This document shows, piece by piece, positions 26,145-34,154 of a DNA stretch of 38,122 nt. The stretch covers positions 1 through 38,122 of the forward strand of contig JAGVQJ010000120.1 of the NCBI GenBank assembly GCA_020051775.1, written 5' to 3'. The position numbers and the translations under genes are program-made. This DNA is from Calditrichota bacterium (lineage in GTDB: Bacteria; Electryoneota; B3-LCP). The notes under the pieces are model-generated. The model was given only the letters and a program-made list of their open reading frames with translations, did not search any database and was not told the DNA's origin. Within the stretch, counting starts at the first letter, position 1. Every line of letters starts with the position of its first letter.

Positions 26145-26200
26145 AGACAGGAATGTCCGACCACCCCATCGTATTATGAGGAAGACTGCCATTCCTGTCT
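26145..26200. repeat. Inverted repeat between envelope operon and HD-GYP gene
   Basis: AGACAGGAATG (26145-26155) is repeated in inverted form as CATTCCTGTCT (26190-26200), with 34 nt between. It has no T-tract, so a terminator is unlikely. It resembles a mobile palindromic or REP-type element. Confidence 0.5.
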
Positions 26201-26263
26201 GTCGCAACTCGCGTTTTGGAGGTCGAACAAAATATCCGACTTCCCCGCTGATATTTATCTCCC

Positions 26264-27283
26264 TTAATCCTTGAATAACTCGCGAACTTTAAGAATATCC
26301 GGTTCGCGCTTTAAGAAGGCGCGCACTACGTCCTCTGCGAAGTGCTTGGCGGTGCCTTCGATAATAATGCTCCGAGCCTGGTCATGAGATACCGGGTCCT
26401 TATAGACACGCTTGGACGTTAAGGCATCATAAACGTCAGCGATGGCGACAATGCGCGCAGAAAGCGGAATAGAGTTGCCGCGCAATCCGTCGGGATAGCC
26501 GGTCCCATCCCATTTTTCGTGGTGATGATAAGCGATTTCCTTGGCCAGAGTCAGGAACGATTCACCTTCCAATTGATGGTCGGCCGCTTGCAAGGCGTCA
26601 CCACCGATGCGGGAATGATCCTTCATGATCTCGAATTCGGCGGGCGTCAGGCGACCGGGTTTCAGCAGGATGGAATCCGGTATGCCTACCTTTCCGATAT
26701 CGTGCAGCGGGCTGGAATTGTAGATTCCGTCTATATACTCGCTGGTGATGTAAGCCGAGTACTCGGGCAGCGTAGACAACTCTTCAGCCAGCAGGCGGGA
26801 ATAAGTGCGCATTCTTTCCAGATGATGCCCCGTCTCCGGATCCCGGTATTCCGCCAGCTTGGCCAGACCGACCATCGCCACTCCTTGAGTCTGCCGAATC
26901 TGCTCGATGCGCTGGAGCAATTCACGTTCGTAGCGGTCGGTAGCCATCAAGGGCCGGCCTATGCCGACGTACCCCAGGCATTCTCCAAAGTCGCCCCGCA
27001 CTCGAGAAAACGTGTAATTCATGGGTCGTGGATCACCGCCCAGGGTGATTTCCAAAAGTTCTCCCTGGAAAACGCGGTTGCGTAACATGTCCTCGCGGAA
27101 TTTCTGCAACCCTTGAGTATCCCAGAGCCGGTCAGCGGGATGGCCGATTACAGCTTCCCGCTCCAAACCGGTGGCATGCAGGCAAACCGGATTGGCCTCG
27201 GAAATGTTCTCATCGGCATCCAGCACAACGATTTCCAGGGCCACGCTGTTCACAAAGGCTTTAGTCAGTAATTCAGATTCCAT
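26264..27283 (-). CDS. PAS/HD-GYP cyclic-di-GMP phosphodiesterase
   Basis: The ATG at 27283, with GGGGGA five nt upstream, is preferred over a TTG at 27310, giving 339 residues. A PAS domain (about 8-110) is followed by a short helix and an HD-GYP domain (about 130-339). The metal-binding and signature residues are intact: His153 in DPETGHHLERM, His194-Asp195 in HDIGK, HHHEKWDGTGYP (about 253-264) and the trailing DVYDALTS. Such enzymes hydrolyse cyclic-di-GMP to pGpG or GMP and lower the signal that favours attachment. No membrane segment or receiver domain is present, so the PAS domain is the likely sensor. It is a single gene with its own upstream region, which contains a 16-bp palindrome. 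Confidence 0.95.
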   Translation of the reverse strand: MESELLTKAFVNSVALEIVVLDADENISEANPVCLHATGLEREAVIGHPADRLWDTQGLQKFREDMLRNRVFQGELLEITLGGDPRPMNYTFSRVRGDFGECLGYVGIGRPLMATDRYERELLQRIEQIRQTQGVAMVGLAKLAEYRDPETGHHLERMRTYSRLLAEELSTLPEYSAYITSEYIDGIYNSSPLHDIGKVGIPDSILLKPGRLTPAEFEIMKDHSRIGGDALQAADHQLEGESFLTLAKEIAYHHHEKWDGTGYPDGLRGNSIPLSARIVAIADVYDALTSKRVYKDPVSHDQARSIIIEGTAKHFAEDVVRAFLKREPDILKVRELFKD

Positions 27284-27371
27284 ACGATTCCCCCAGCGGT
27301 CATATTTCAAGTATCAGGTAGTTTGCGTAATCCATCCCGTTCCCATTTTTACGGCCGTTCGCCGGTCAGAC

Positions 27372-27387
27372 GGTTCAAAGTTGAACC
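27372..27387. promoter_or_regulatory. Operator-like palindrome upstream of the HD-GYP gene
   Basis: GGTTCAA and TTGAACC are separated by two bases, a perfect 7-2-7 dyad typical in size of a dimeric regulator site. It lies 89 nt before the chosen ATG. No regulator gene is nearby, so the assignment is tentative. Confidence 0.3.
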
Positions 27388-27434
27388 TCGCACAGTCGTT
27401 TTCATGCTTATGATGCTATGTGCTTATCCTATAA

Positions 27435-27462
27435 TGCAAAGAGCAGGCCGGGGGCCTGCTCT
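27435..27462 (-). terminator. Likely terminator of the beta-propeller gene
   Basis: AGAGCAGGCC and GGCCTGCTCT form a 10-bp hairpin with a three-base loop at 27440-27462. It lies 25 nt past the stop codon at 27487. The following minus-strand bases (TTGCATTAT) are only moderately T-rich, so its efficiency is uncertain. Confidence 0.7.
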
Positions 27463-27464
27463 AA

Positions 27465-27492
27465 GCAATAAGCCGTTGGCTCTTGGCTATTT
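27465..27492. repeat. Degenerate 7-nt tandem repeat at the 3' end of the propeller gene
   Basis: Four units in strict 7-nt phase, each beginning with GC: GCAATAA, GCCGTTG, GCTCTTG and GCTATTT. The last overlaps the stop codon of the propeller gene. The unit matches the one found just upstream of acsB. Confidence 0.65.
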
Positions 27493-28929
27493 CAGCAAGA
27501 TCAATTTCCTCATAGCGACATGTTCACCAGCTTGTAACCGAGTAAGGTATAAGCCCGAGGCCAGATTGCTGCCATCGAAAATGACCTGGTGCATGCCGGG
27601 TTCCCGCCAGCCGTTGACCAGGTTCGCTACCAATCTTCCGGTGGTGTCGTAGACCTTCAAGTTCACGAAACTCGAAACGGGTAACTCGTAGCTGATGGTG
27701 GTGGAGGGGTTGAAGGGGTTGGGGAAGCAAGGAAGAAGTATGAAGGATGAAGGATGAAAATCAGATGTGGGTCCAACACCCAAATCTGGCCCTTCAACGC
27801 AAATTATATAAGCATCATTTAAGTTATCTTCATATCCCGCTAAAAGGAAATTACCATCCCCTGTATTAATGATGGAATTTGCAAATCCTTCTCCGAAAGT
27901 GTAATCCCAAATTACATTACCGAGACCGTTCACCTTGACAAAATATACGCTTGGTGTGAAGTAAGAATTTCTCTCGCCTACCACATAAAAACCGCCGTCT
28001 CCAGACAAAACGATGGAATATGCTTTTTCCGATACTTGCGACCATTCCCCGTAGATCAAGCTCCAGAGCTCATCCAAATGAGCATTTACCTTGACCAAAT
28101 AAATATCTGTATAACTATAAGGATAGCCTACATAAGTCCTACTTTCTCCAGCCAGTAAATATCCACCATCGCCAGAAGGAATGATTGAATTCGCCCAATC
28201 ACTGTTCGAAGTACCGTAGGTTTTGGTCTCTAATAAGTTTCCCAAATCATTGATCCTGATCAAATACATATTTGACCCACTAGGGCCGAAGGAAGATGTG
28301 CGACCTGCCAAGAGGTATTCTCCATTAATCAACGAAATAGCCGAACATGCTTCATCAAAATCTATCCCACCGTAAGTGCAAGTCCACAAAGCGTCTCCCT
28401 GAGCGTTTATCCTTACTACATACATATCGTAACTACCGGCTCCAAAAGAATTCGTTCTACCAACAAGTAAAAAACCACCATCATTTGAAGGGACAATGTC
28501 AAACGCCATTTCATAACCGCTTCCACCATAAGTGCGCGACCATATGGAATCACCATTCGAGGTTGTTTTCACCAACCACATATCCCAAAGTCCTGAACTG
28601 AAGGATTCAGTCACTCCAACAAGTAAAAAACCGCCATCATTTGAAGGAATGATATCCATTGCAAATTCACGACCACTTCCACCGAAAGTCCGTGACCAGA
28701 TGGAATCTCCATTCAGGGCTACTTTTACCAGCCACATATCCTCATCTCCGGCGCCGAATGAACTAGTCCCCCCAACCAATAAGAAATTCCCATCACCCGC
28801 TGGTATAACCTGGTTGAAATGATCAACTTCGTTTCCGCCATAAGCGTGCGACCACAAACTATCCCCTTCCACCGCCCCCGCCGCAGCTGCCAGGCTTAGC
28901 AGACTTAAAATCAAGATTAAGTGCCGCAT
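27487..28929 (-). CDS. Secreted beta-propeller protein with C-terminal sorting module
   Basis: This 480-residue protein has a signal peptide (residues 1-19) and GGAGGA four nt before its ATG. About seven repeats of roughly 50 residues follow (about 20-375), each reading like GDSxWSRTxGGSG, then SNDGGFLLVGxT, then DMWLVK. This repeat type is known from secreted beta-propellers. The last 80 residues carry PNPFNPSTTISYELP, LKVYDTTGRLVANL and LASGLYLTRL and end in RKLILLK. That is the type IX-like/FlgD-like sorting module seen in two other proteins of this window. It is probably displayed on or released from the cell surface; a ligand or enzyme activity is not evident. It is driven by the promoter at 28961-28989. 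Confidence 0.88.
   Translation of the reverse strand: MRHLILILSLLSLAAAAGAVEGDSLWSHAYGGNEVDHFNQVIPAGDGNFLLVGGTSSFGAGDEDMWLVKVALNGDSIWSRTFGGSGREFAMDIIPSNDGGFLLVGVTESFSSGLWDMWLVKTTSNGDSIWSRTYGGSGYEMAFDIVPSNDGGFLLVGRTNSFGAGSYDMYVVRINAQGDALWTCTYGGIDFDEACSAISLINGEYLLAGRTSSFGPSGSNMYLIRINDLGNLLETKTYGTSNSDWANSIIPSGDGGYLLAGESRTYVGYPYSYTDIYLVKVNAHLDELWSLIYGEWSQVSEKAYSIVLSGDGGFYVVGERNSYFTPSVYFVKVNGLGNVIWDYTFGEGFANSIINTGDGNFLLAGYEDNLNDAYIICVEGPDLGVGPTSDFHPSSFILLPCFPNPFNPSTTISYELPVSSFVNLKVYDTTGRLVANLVNGWREPGMHQVIFDGSNLASGLYLTRLQAGEHVAMRKLILLK
27741..27761. repeat. In-frame 7-nt tandem repeat before the sorting module of the propeller protein
   Basis: TGAAGGA occurs twice in tandem, followed by TGAAAAT, in the linker between the propeller and the NPFNP module. 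On the coding strand it encodes a serine-rich stretch before ILLP. Because seven is not a multiple of three, gain or loss of one unit would shift the reading frame. Confidence 0.6.
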
Positions 28930-28945
28930 GATATCCTCCGTTATC

Positions 28946-28990
28946 TGTAAAATTCACCCCAATGTACGATATTTCCGCGACAAAGTCAAG
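28946..28990 (-). promoter_or_regulatory. Promoter block A of the secreted propeller gene (duplicated)
   Basis: On the minus strand TTGACT (28989-28984) and TACATT (28966-28961) are 17 nt apart, a good sigma-70 promoter. The whole 45-bp block is identical to the one at 30699-30743. The start codon lies 31 nt below the -10 box. Confidence 0.8.
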
Positions 28991-29036
28991 GATTATTTTC
29001 GCAATCGAAGCTTTTATATTTGTCATAACCGCCGAT

Positions 29037-29063
29037 CCAACGGATGAAACGGATGTCACAGAT
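29037..29063. repeat. 9-nt tandem repeat
   Basis: Three 9-nt units (CCAACGGAT, GAAACGGAT, then a diverged GTCACAGAT) lie upstream of promoter block A. The same unit occurs at 30790-30816 at the equivalent distance from promoter block B. Confidence 0.65.
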
Positions 29064-29086
29064 TTGTAGCCCCTACCGAGCGTTGA

Positions 29087-30682
29087 TTATTTCATGAGCA
29101 CAATTTTCTGTACTTCCGTAGTCGGAGTCGCCGCCGACCCCGACATCTCGAGCCTCACCAGGTATACCCCCGACACTAACTCCCTTCCATCGAAGGTCAC
29201 TTCGTACGCTCCCGCCTCCCGGTAGTCATCCACCAGAGTAGCCACCACCCGCCCGGTGATATCGAAGACTTTCAGACGGACGAGACTCGCAGCTCGCAAT
29301 TCGTAGTTGATAGCTGTGGTGGCGTTGAAGGGATTGGGGTGGGAAGAAGTCATGAGTGATGAGTTATGAGTTATGAGCTGAGGTTCGATTTCACCGAAGT
29401 CTTCGCCAGTGCAGATCCAATCACTAAATCCTTCCAACTCTGTCATTCCGGCTTGCCCGGAATCGCCTAATTTCGTAAACGCAAAACCCGAGGTATCCCA
29501 CACGGCATTGGGATAATCTCCCACCCGGGCTTCATACCAGTATTCTCCCGCCGGAGCTGAAGCAGGTACGGTTTGAGTACGCAAACGAGTGATGGAAGTA
29601 TTACCGGGCAGGGTCAACGATAGCGGCCCTAAGACCGGGTCGTACCAGGATTGGTCCGGAAGTCGTACCATGATCCAGGCGTCGAAGGTAATTGTGGTCG
29701 TAGTGTCGTTGGCAACGGTGGCGTTGTAGCTGAAGCTGCCGCCGGTGGGTGGGATGGTAATGGGAGGATTGGTGGGAGTCAAAGCTATAAAGACATCCAG
29801 CGGACTCGTTGGATACATCTCAAGGGTATAGACGTAATCCCATGGCGTGCCCTGCGCCAACACCACCAGGGTCCAGTAGTCCGGATCCCACTGGTTGGTG
29901 AAACCGCAACCCCCGGCGATTTGGGCGGTCAAGCCTGGAAGCAAGGGCACAGTGTAGCTGACGCCCGTATAGACATGATTGACGGGATCATACTGGTGAA
30001 AGGTGCAGCCGCCACCCTGGTCATAGATCCATAACCAGGGGCCGTTGGGTGCGGCGTCATCCCAGGCCATGCCGTAAATGGCCTGCAAAGGCGCGGGATT
30101 GCCCTGCCATAAAACGTTTCCCTGGCGGTCGAATTCGACGATGTTATCTGCGAAGTTGCCCGTCCAGAAGTGATCTGTAGAGGGATCGTAGGCCAAAGCG
30201 CGAACCACGGCCACACCGGAAGGTTTGGGGATATAATGCGAGGGCGCCAGGTTGCCCAGAGTGTCGATAGCATAGATGGGATCTGCTTCCCAGCCGCAGT
30301 AGAAATAGGAGCCATCGAAGGCGGGGTCGCGCCAGCCCCAGCCGGAGGATGTTGGTTGAGCAAACGTGGAATCCAGGCTGCCGTCGGGATTCAATAAATG
30401 ATAATAATTAGGCGGCATTCCGGTCGAAGCACCGCCATCGGTTACGAAAAAATGACCGCCGCCGAAATCAACCCCCAGACATAATTGCCAAATCACAGTC
30501 TGTTGTACATTTGTGTAAAACAGCAAATCCCATTGTTCATCATACGGTCCATTGTTGTAAAGATTCTCTGTCACATTATTGGGAGCTAAATCAGATAATA
30601 CAAGGACATTTTCTGGTGGATCGGCACTCACAGCATTCAACGTAATAATAGCCGAGAAGACTACCAGGATAATCCGCCGCAT
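29087..30682 (-). CDS. Secreted propeller-like protein with Ig-like domain and C-terminal sorting module
   Basis: The ATG at 30682 is chosen because GGAGGA lies four nt upstream, exactly as in the related gene at 28929; an ATG 12 nt earlier would lack this. The 531-residue product has a signal peptide (MRRIILVVFSAIITLNAVSA). A six-bladed-propeller-like region follows (about 25-290, for example DPAFDGSYFYCGW and ALAYDPSTDHFWTGNF). Next is an Ig-like domain opening LTPTNPPITIPPTGGSFSYN (about 300-400). The C-terminal module (about 450-531) contains HPNPFNATTAINYEL, LKVFDITGRVVATLV and LVSGVYLVRL and ends in QKIVLMK. The Ig-like domain is shared with the protein at 35866-38122. It is likely a surface or released protein of unknown ligand. 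Confidence 0.87.
   Translation of the reverse strand: MRRIILVVFSAIITLNAVSADPPENVLVLSDLAPNNVTENLYNNGPYDEQWDLLFYTNVQQTVIWQLCLGVDFGGGHFFVTDGGASTGMPPNYYHLLNPDGSLDSTFAQPTSSGWGWRDPAFDGSYFYCGWEADPIYAIDTLGNLAPSHYIPKPSGVAVVRALAYDPSTDHFWTGNFADNIVEFDRQGNVLWQGNPAPLQAIYGMAWDDAAPNGPWLWIYDQGGGCTFHQYDPVNHVYTGVSYTVPLLPGLTAQIAGGCGFTNQWDPDYWTLVVLAQGTPWDYVYTLEMYPTSPLDVFIALTPTNPPITIPPTGGSFSYNATVANDTTTTITFDAWIMVRLPDQSWYDPVLGPLSLTLPGNTSITRLRTQTVPASAPAGEYWYEARVGDYPNAVWDTSGFAFTKLGDSGQAGMTELEGFSDWICTGEDFGEIEPQLITHNSSLMTSSHPNPFNATTAINYELRAASLVRLKVFDITGRVVATLVDDYREAGAYEVTFDGRELVSGVYLVRLEMSGSAATPTTEVQKIVLMK
29352..29379. repeat. In-frame 7-nt tandem repeat before the sorting module
   Basis: Four tandem units of ATGAGTT type (ATGAGTG, ATGAGTT twice, ATGAGCT) sit in the linker just before the HPNPFN module. 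They encode a Ser/Thr-rich stretch. Any change in unit number would shift the frame and remove the sorting module. Confidence 0.7.
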
Positions 30683-30698
30683 GAGATCCTCCATTGGT

Positions 30699-30743
30699 TG
30701 TAAAATTCACCCCAATGTACGATATTTCCGCGACAAAGTCAAG
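30699..30743 (-). promoter_or_regulatory. Promoter block B of the second secreted protein gene (duplicated)
   Basis: TTGACT (30742-30737) and TACATT (30719-30714) are 17 nt apart on the minus strand. The 45-bp block is identical to 28946-28990, and weaker similarity continues for about 70 bp further upstream. Confidence 0.8.
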
Positions 30744-30789
30744 AATTATTTTCGGATTCGGTGCTTTTAATATTGTCTGAATCGCCGTT

Positions 30790-30816
30790 GCAACGGATGC
30801 AACGGATGAAACGGAT
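30790..30816. repeat. 9-nt tandem repeat
   Basis: GCAACGGAT twice in tandem followed by GAAACGGAT. It is related to the repeat at 29037-29063. Confidence 0.75.
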
Positions 30817-30895
30817 TATTTTTTGCGCCTTTGCGTGAAAATTTTAGTTTTTCGGTCTTTCCATTCTTCCATTATTCTCTTATATTATAACTGGA

Positions 30896-30913
30896 TTCCA
30901 GCTTGCGCTGGAA
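30896..30913. repeat. REP-like palindrome, copy 2
   Basis: TTCCAGC and GCTGGAA flank a four-base loop, and the palindrome is followed by TGACA. The same word with one loop difference occurs at 5671-5688. It lies 30 nt before the aconitase-family gene. Confidence 0.7.
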
Positions 30914-30943
30914 TGACACGAATCATGCAACACGGAGTAATAA

Positions 30944-32914
30944 ATGCCAGGCCAGAATTTAGTCGAAAAGATCGCGCAGCAGTTTGCGGTGGGATTGGAA
31001 CCGGGGCACGTGGTGCGGGCGCTGGATTACCTCTCCATCCGCCCGGCGTACGTGATGACGCATGACAACACCGGCGCGGTGATCCCCAAGTTCAACAGCA
31101 TCGGCGCTACCAAGCTATTCAATCCGCGCCAGGTGGTGGTGACCCTGGATCACAATATCCAGGATAAATCCGAAGAGAACCTGAAGAAATACGCCAAGAT
31201 CGAAGCCTTCGCCAAGAAGATGGGGGCGGACTTCTACCCGGCAGGTCGCGGCATCGGCCATCAGATCATGTGCGAAGAAGGGTACGCCTGGCCGGGTACG
31301 CTGGCGGTGGCTTCCGACAGCCATTCCAACATGTACGGCGGCATGGGCTGCCTCGGCACGCCGGTGGTGCGCACCGATGCGGCGTCGCTCTGGGCCACGG
31401 GGCGAACCTGGTGGCAGGTGCCTCCGGTGGCCAAGGTGACTTTAACGGGCAAACTCAAATCCGGCGTCACCGGCAAGGACGTGATCATCGTGCTGGCGGG
31501 ATTGTTCAAGAACGACGAAGTGCTGAATCACGCGCTCGAATTGGCGGGAGACGGGGTGGCGGCCTTAAACATCGGCAACCGATTGACCATCGCCAACATG
31601 AGCACCGAATGGGGCGCTCTGGCGGGCGTCTTCCCCATTGATGAAGTGACCATCAAGTCGCTGGAACAGCGAGCGGATTTCATCGTGCAGCGGGGTCTGG
31701 CCGGAGTCCCTTCTGATGCTGACGGCAACGGAACTCATCCGCGCATGAACCGCAAGCGCATCGCAGAACTGCAGGCCAATATCCCGAGGCCGGATTCCGA
31801 TGCTGCTTACGCTGTAGAATTGACCCTGGATCTCTCCAGCATCCAGCCGCATGTGTCCGGCCCGAATTCGGTCAAGGTCATGACACCGGTGGCGGCCATC
31901 GCCAAGAAGCAGGTTAAAATCAACAAAGCTTACCTGATGTCCTGCGTCAACGCGCGAGTGGATGACATCGCTCAGGCAGCGGAAGTGGTGCGCGGCAAGC
32001 AGGTCGCTCCGGGCGTGGAATTTTACGTAGCGGCGGCTTCCAGCGAAGTGCAGACGGAATCTGAAAAGAGTGGCAACTGGCAGGCGCTGGTCGAGGCCGG
32101 AGCCATCATCCTGCCGCCGGGTTGCGGCGCCTGTATCGGCTTGGGGATGGGCACGCTGAAAGAGGGTGAGGTGGGCATTTCCGCCACCAATCGCAACTTC
32201 AAAGGGCGCATGGGCGTCGCCAGCGCGCAAGCATACCTCGGATCACCCGCGGTGGTGGCGGCGTCTGCCATTGCCGGATATATTTCCGGACCGGAAGGAT
32301 TCACCGACGCGCCGCCCAGGGGCGAAGTCAAGACCAAACAGAAGGCTACCGTTACTACCGGTGAGACCACCATTTTACCCGGTTTTCCCGAAACCTTGAG
32401 CGGGGGAATCATTTTCTGTCACCAAGACAATCTGAATACTGATGGCATCTATCCCGGCAAGTATACTTACCAGGACGATTTCACCGCGCAGCAACAGGCG
32501 GGAGTAGTCATGGAAAATTACGATCCCGAATTTGGCAAGCTGGTAAAAGAGGGAGATATCCTGGCGGGAGGTTTCAACTTCGGAACGGGTAGTTCGCGCG
32601 AACAGGCGGCCACTGCTCTGAAATACCGAGGCTTGCTGCTGGTGTTGGCGGGATCGTTTTCCGAAACCTACAAACGCAACGCACTGAACAACGGCTACCT
32701 GGTCATCGAAGCCCCGGAACTGATCCGCGACTTAAAGGCTCGCTTCGGATCGGAAAAGCTGACCGTGCGCACGAATATTCAAGCGACCGTGGATTTCCGG
32801 CAATCGAAAGTGGAAGCGGAGGGCAAGACTTACTCGATTTCTCCGGTCGGCCCGGCAGCGCAGGAATTGGTGCTAACGGGAGGATTAGAGGAGTGGGTGA
32901 AAGCGAATATGTAG
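30944..32914 (+). CDS. Aconitase-family hydro-lyase, fused, homoaconitase (Lys4) type
   Basis: This 656-residue enzyme unites the large (catalytic) and small (swivel) parts of an isopropylmalate dehydratase/homoaconitase in one chain. [4Fe-4S] ligands are visible in LMSCVNARVDD and PPGCGACIGLG. GISATNRNFKGRMG and FGTGSSREQAATA are the substrate-loop motifs. The wording of these motifs is closest, from memory, to fungal mitochondrial homoaconitase Lys4, which converts homocitrate to homoisocitrate. Bacterial relatives also act on isopropylmalate, aconitate or methylaconitate, so the substrate is open. It lacks the extra domains of AcnA/AcnB. GGAG lies six nt before the ATG. The stop codon is the first part of an inverted repeat. 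A MmgE/PrpD dehydratase lies 1.4 kb downstream on the same strand. Confidence 0.85.
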   Translation: MPGQNLVEKIAQQFAVGLEPGHVVRALDYLSIRPAYVMTHDNTGAVIPKFNSIGATKLFNPRQVVVTLDHNIQDKSEENLKKYAKIEAFAKKMGADFYPAGRGIGHQIMCEEGYAWPGTLAVASDSHSNMYGGMGCLGTPVVRTDAASLWATGRTWWQVPPVAKVTLTGKLKSGVTGKDVIIVLAGLFKNDEVLNHALELAGDGVAALNIGNRLTIANMSTEWGALAGVFPIDEVTIKSLEQRADFIVQRGLAGVPSDADGNGTHPRMNRKRIAELQANIPRPDSDAAYAVELTLDLSSIQPHVSGPNSVKVMTPVAAIAKKQVKINKAYLMSCVNARVDDIAQAAEVVRGKQVAPGVEFYVAAASSEVQTESEKSGNWQALVEAGAIILPPGCGACIGLGMGTLKEGEVGISATNRNFKGRMGVASAQAYLGSPAVVAASAIAGYISGPEGFTDAPPRGEVKTKQKATVTTGETTILPGFPETLSGGIIFCHQDNLNTDGIYPGKYTYQDDFTAQQQAGVVMENYDPEFGKLVKEGDILAGGFNFGTGSSREQAATALKYRGLLLVLAGSFSETYKRNALNNGYLVIEAPELIRDLKARFGSEKLTVRTNIQATVDFRQSKVEAEGKTYSISPVGPAAQELVLTGGLEEWVKANM

Positions 32915-32993
32915 GGTGGACTAAGGGCTACAGCCCGCAGTCCACCAATTGTGGAATATCTTGGCGGACTGCGCTGAGCTTAGTCCGCCCTAC
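32911..32993. repeat. Long imperfect inverted repeat starting at the hydro-lyase stop codon
   Basis: Arms 32911-32948 and 32961-32993 pair with a few mismatches and a small internal loop: GTAGGGTGGACTAAG against CTTAGTCCGCCCTAC, and GCAGTCCACCAA against TTGGCGGACTGC. The first three bases overlap the TAG of the preceding gene. This looks like a non-coding palindromic element of MITE or REP type. Confidence 0.8.
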
Positions 32994-33047
32994 CTGATTC
33001 ATTTATGCCGTAAGCGGGTCGCCCCTGACCCCGACAGAAATCCTTGC

Positions 33048-33563
33048 ATGAGCGCTAAAATGAATGATACCATTAAATCTGCTCTCTGGCAGCAGTTCGG
33101 CGCAGCCATTGACGCTCTGGGGAATGCCACCGAGATCTGCCCCGAAGAACTCTGGGGCGACCGATCTAGGCAGCCGGAATATTGGTATACCGTCTACCAT
33201 ACTCTCTTCTGGCTCGATTATTACCTGTCCAACGATTTTGAAGGATTCGCTCCGCCCAAGCCCTTCGGTTTAGAAGAGATGGACCCGGCGGGACTGCTTC
33301 CGCCACGAGTATATTCAAAGGCTGAAATGCTCAGTTATCTTCAGCACGGACGGGAGAAATGCCGCACTAAGATCGCGGCACTAACGGAGGAAGAGGCCGC
33401 CCGCCATCGGAAATCCTGGACGCGTGATTTCAGTGTCCTGGAATGGATGCTGTACACCATGCGCCACGTCCAGCATCATGCCGGACAGTTGAATCTCATG
33501 CTCCGGCAGTCAGCGAACATTGGGGCCAAGTGGGTTTCAGTCGCCAACATTGAAAAAGGATAG
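33048..33563 (+). CDS. DinB-like four-helix-bundle protein (second, unrelated copy)
   Basis: The ATG at 33048 (171 residues) is preferred because the longer frame starts with TTG inside the inverted repeat; an ATG at 33060 is also possible, and neither has a clear ribosome-binding site. The DinB-type metal site is recognisable: His in YTVYHTLFWLDYY, and the pair in MRHVQHHAGQLN near the end. It shares only the fold pattern with the DinB-like gene at 9375-9851. The next gene starts 2 nt after its stop, so the two are co-translated. Its activity is unknown; DinB-like proteins next to small SnoaL-like proteins suggest a stress or detoxification role, but this is a guess. Confidence 0.8.
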   Translation: MSAKMNDTIKSALWQQFGAAIDALGNATEICPEELWGDRSRQPEYWYTVYHTLFWLDYYLSNDFEGFAPPKPFGLEEMDPAGLLPPRVYSKAEMLSYLQHGREKCRTKIAALTEEEAARHRKSWTRDFSVLEWMLYTMRHVQHHAGQLNLMLRQSANIGAKWVSVANIEKG

Positions 33564-33565
33564 CC

Positions 33566-34009
33566 ATGACGAATGCAGAGATTATTTTGGAGTGTCTCCG
33601 GCGATTCGAGGCTGGAGACGTCACCGGGTGTGGAGAGTTTTTCGATGATGAACTGGTCGCATCCATACCGGGGACTGATCCACTGAACAAAGCGCAATTG
33701 TTAGCTTTGAGCGCGGTCATAATAGAAGCTTTTCCGGACTTCACTTATAGCGCCAAAGTCATCGAAACACAGGGGGATACCGTCAAAATGCTGCTGACAC
33801 CGACAGGGACCCAGAGCGGAATTTTGCGGTATCCGGGTATTACTCCGCTGCCACCAACTGGCATCAGTATTGCCCTGCCCAAACATCTGTGTACATACAC
33901 GGTTAGAAACGGAAAAATCGTGAAAGTCGTGATGGAGGATACTTCCGACGGCGGGCTGTACGGTTTGTTGCAAACGCTGGGGATCAGCTTATCGGAGGAT
34001 GGGGGGTAG
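33566..34009 (+). CDS. SnoaL/NTF2-like small-molecule-binding protein
   Basis: This 147-residue protein has the cone-shaped SnoaL/NTF2 pattern. A helical start (IILECLRRFEAGDVTGCGEFFDDELVA) is followed by FPDFTYSAKVIETQGDTVKM and a C-terminal sheet (GKIVKVVMED). AAGGA lies 6 nt before the ATG and the preceding stop is 2 nt away. Members bind or isomerise hydrophobic small molecules; the catalytic residues of the polyketide cyclases cannot be assigned here. It is likely a partner of the DinB-like protein it is coupled to. Confidence 0.75.
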   Translation: MTNAEIILECLRRFEAGDVTGCGEFFDDELVASIPGTDPLNKAQLLALSAVIIEAFPDFTYSAKVIETQGDTVKMLLTPTGTQSGILRYPGITPLPPTGISIALPKHLCTYTVRNGKIVKVVMEDTSDGGLYGLLQTLGISLSEDGG

Positions 34010-34154
34010 GATCAAGGGAATAACTTTATAGCCGAGGTCAGGGGAGACCCCGACTACAGAATAACGGGGACGATTCCGACTACTTCTAACACGTTGGAGC
34101 ATGTCCCTCCGAATATGGATTCCCGCTTGCGAGACTGTCCGAAAATGTTTTTCT

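Noticed and set aside
26519-27085. 188-codon plus-strand frame inside the HD-GYP gene
   Set aside because: Antisense shadow; the HD-GYP motifs on the minus strand are complete.
27487-28929. Possible DNA-level tandem repeat or CRISPR-like array from the regular period of about 150 bases
   Set aside because: The period is the beta-propeller blade in protein space; the units differ in DNA and there are no spacers.
31565-32230. 221-codon minus-strand frame inside the hydro-lyase gene
   Set aside because: It is the antisense shadow of a conserved enzyme, with a His/Arg-rich translation matching no family.
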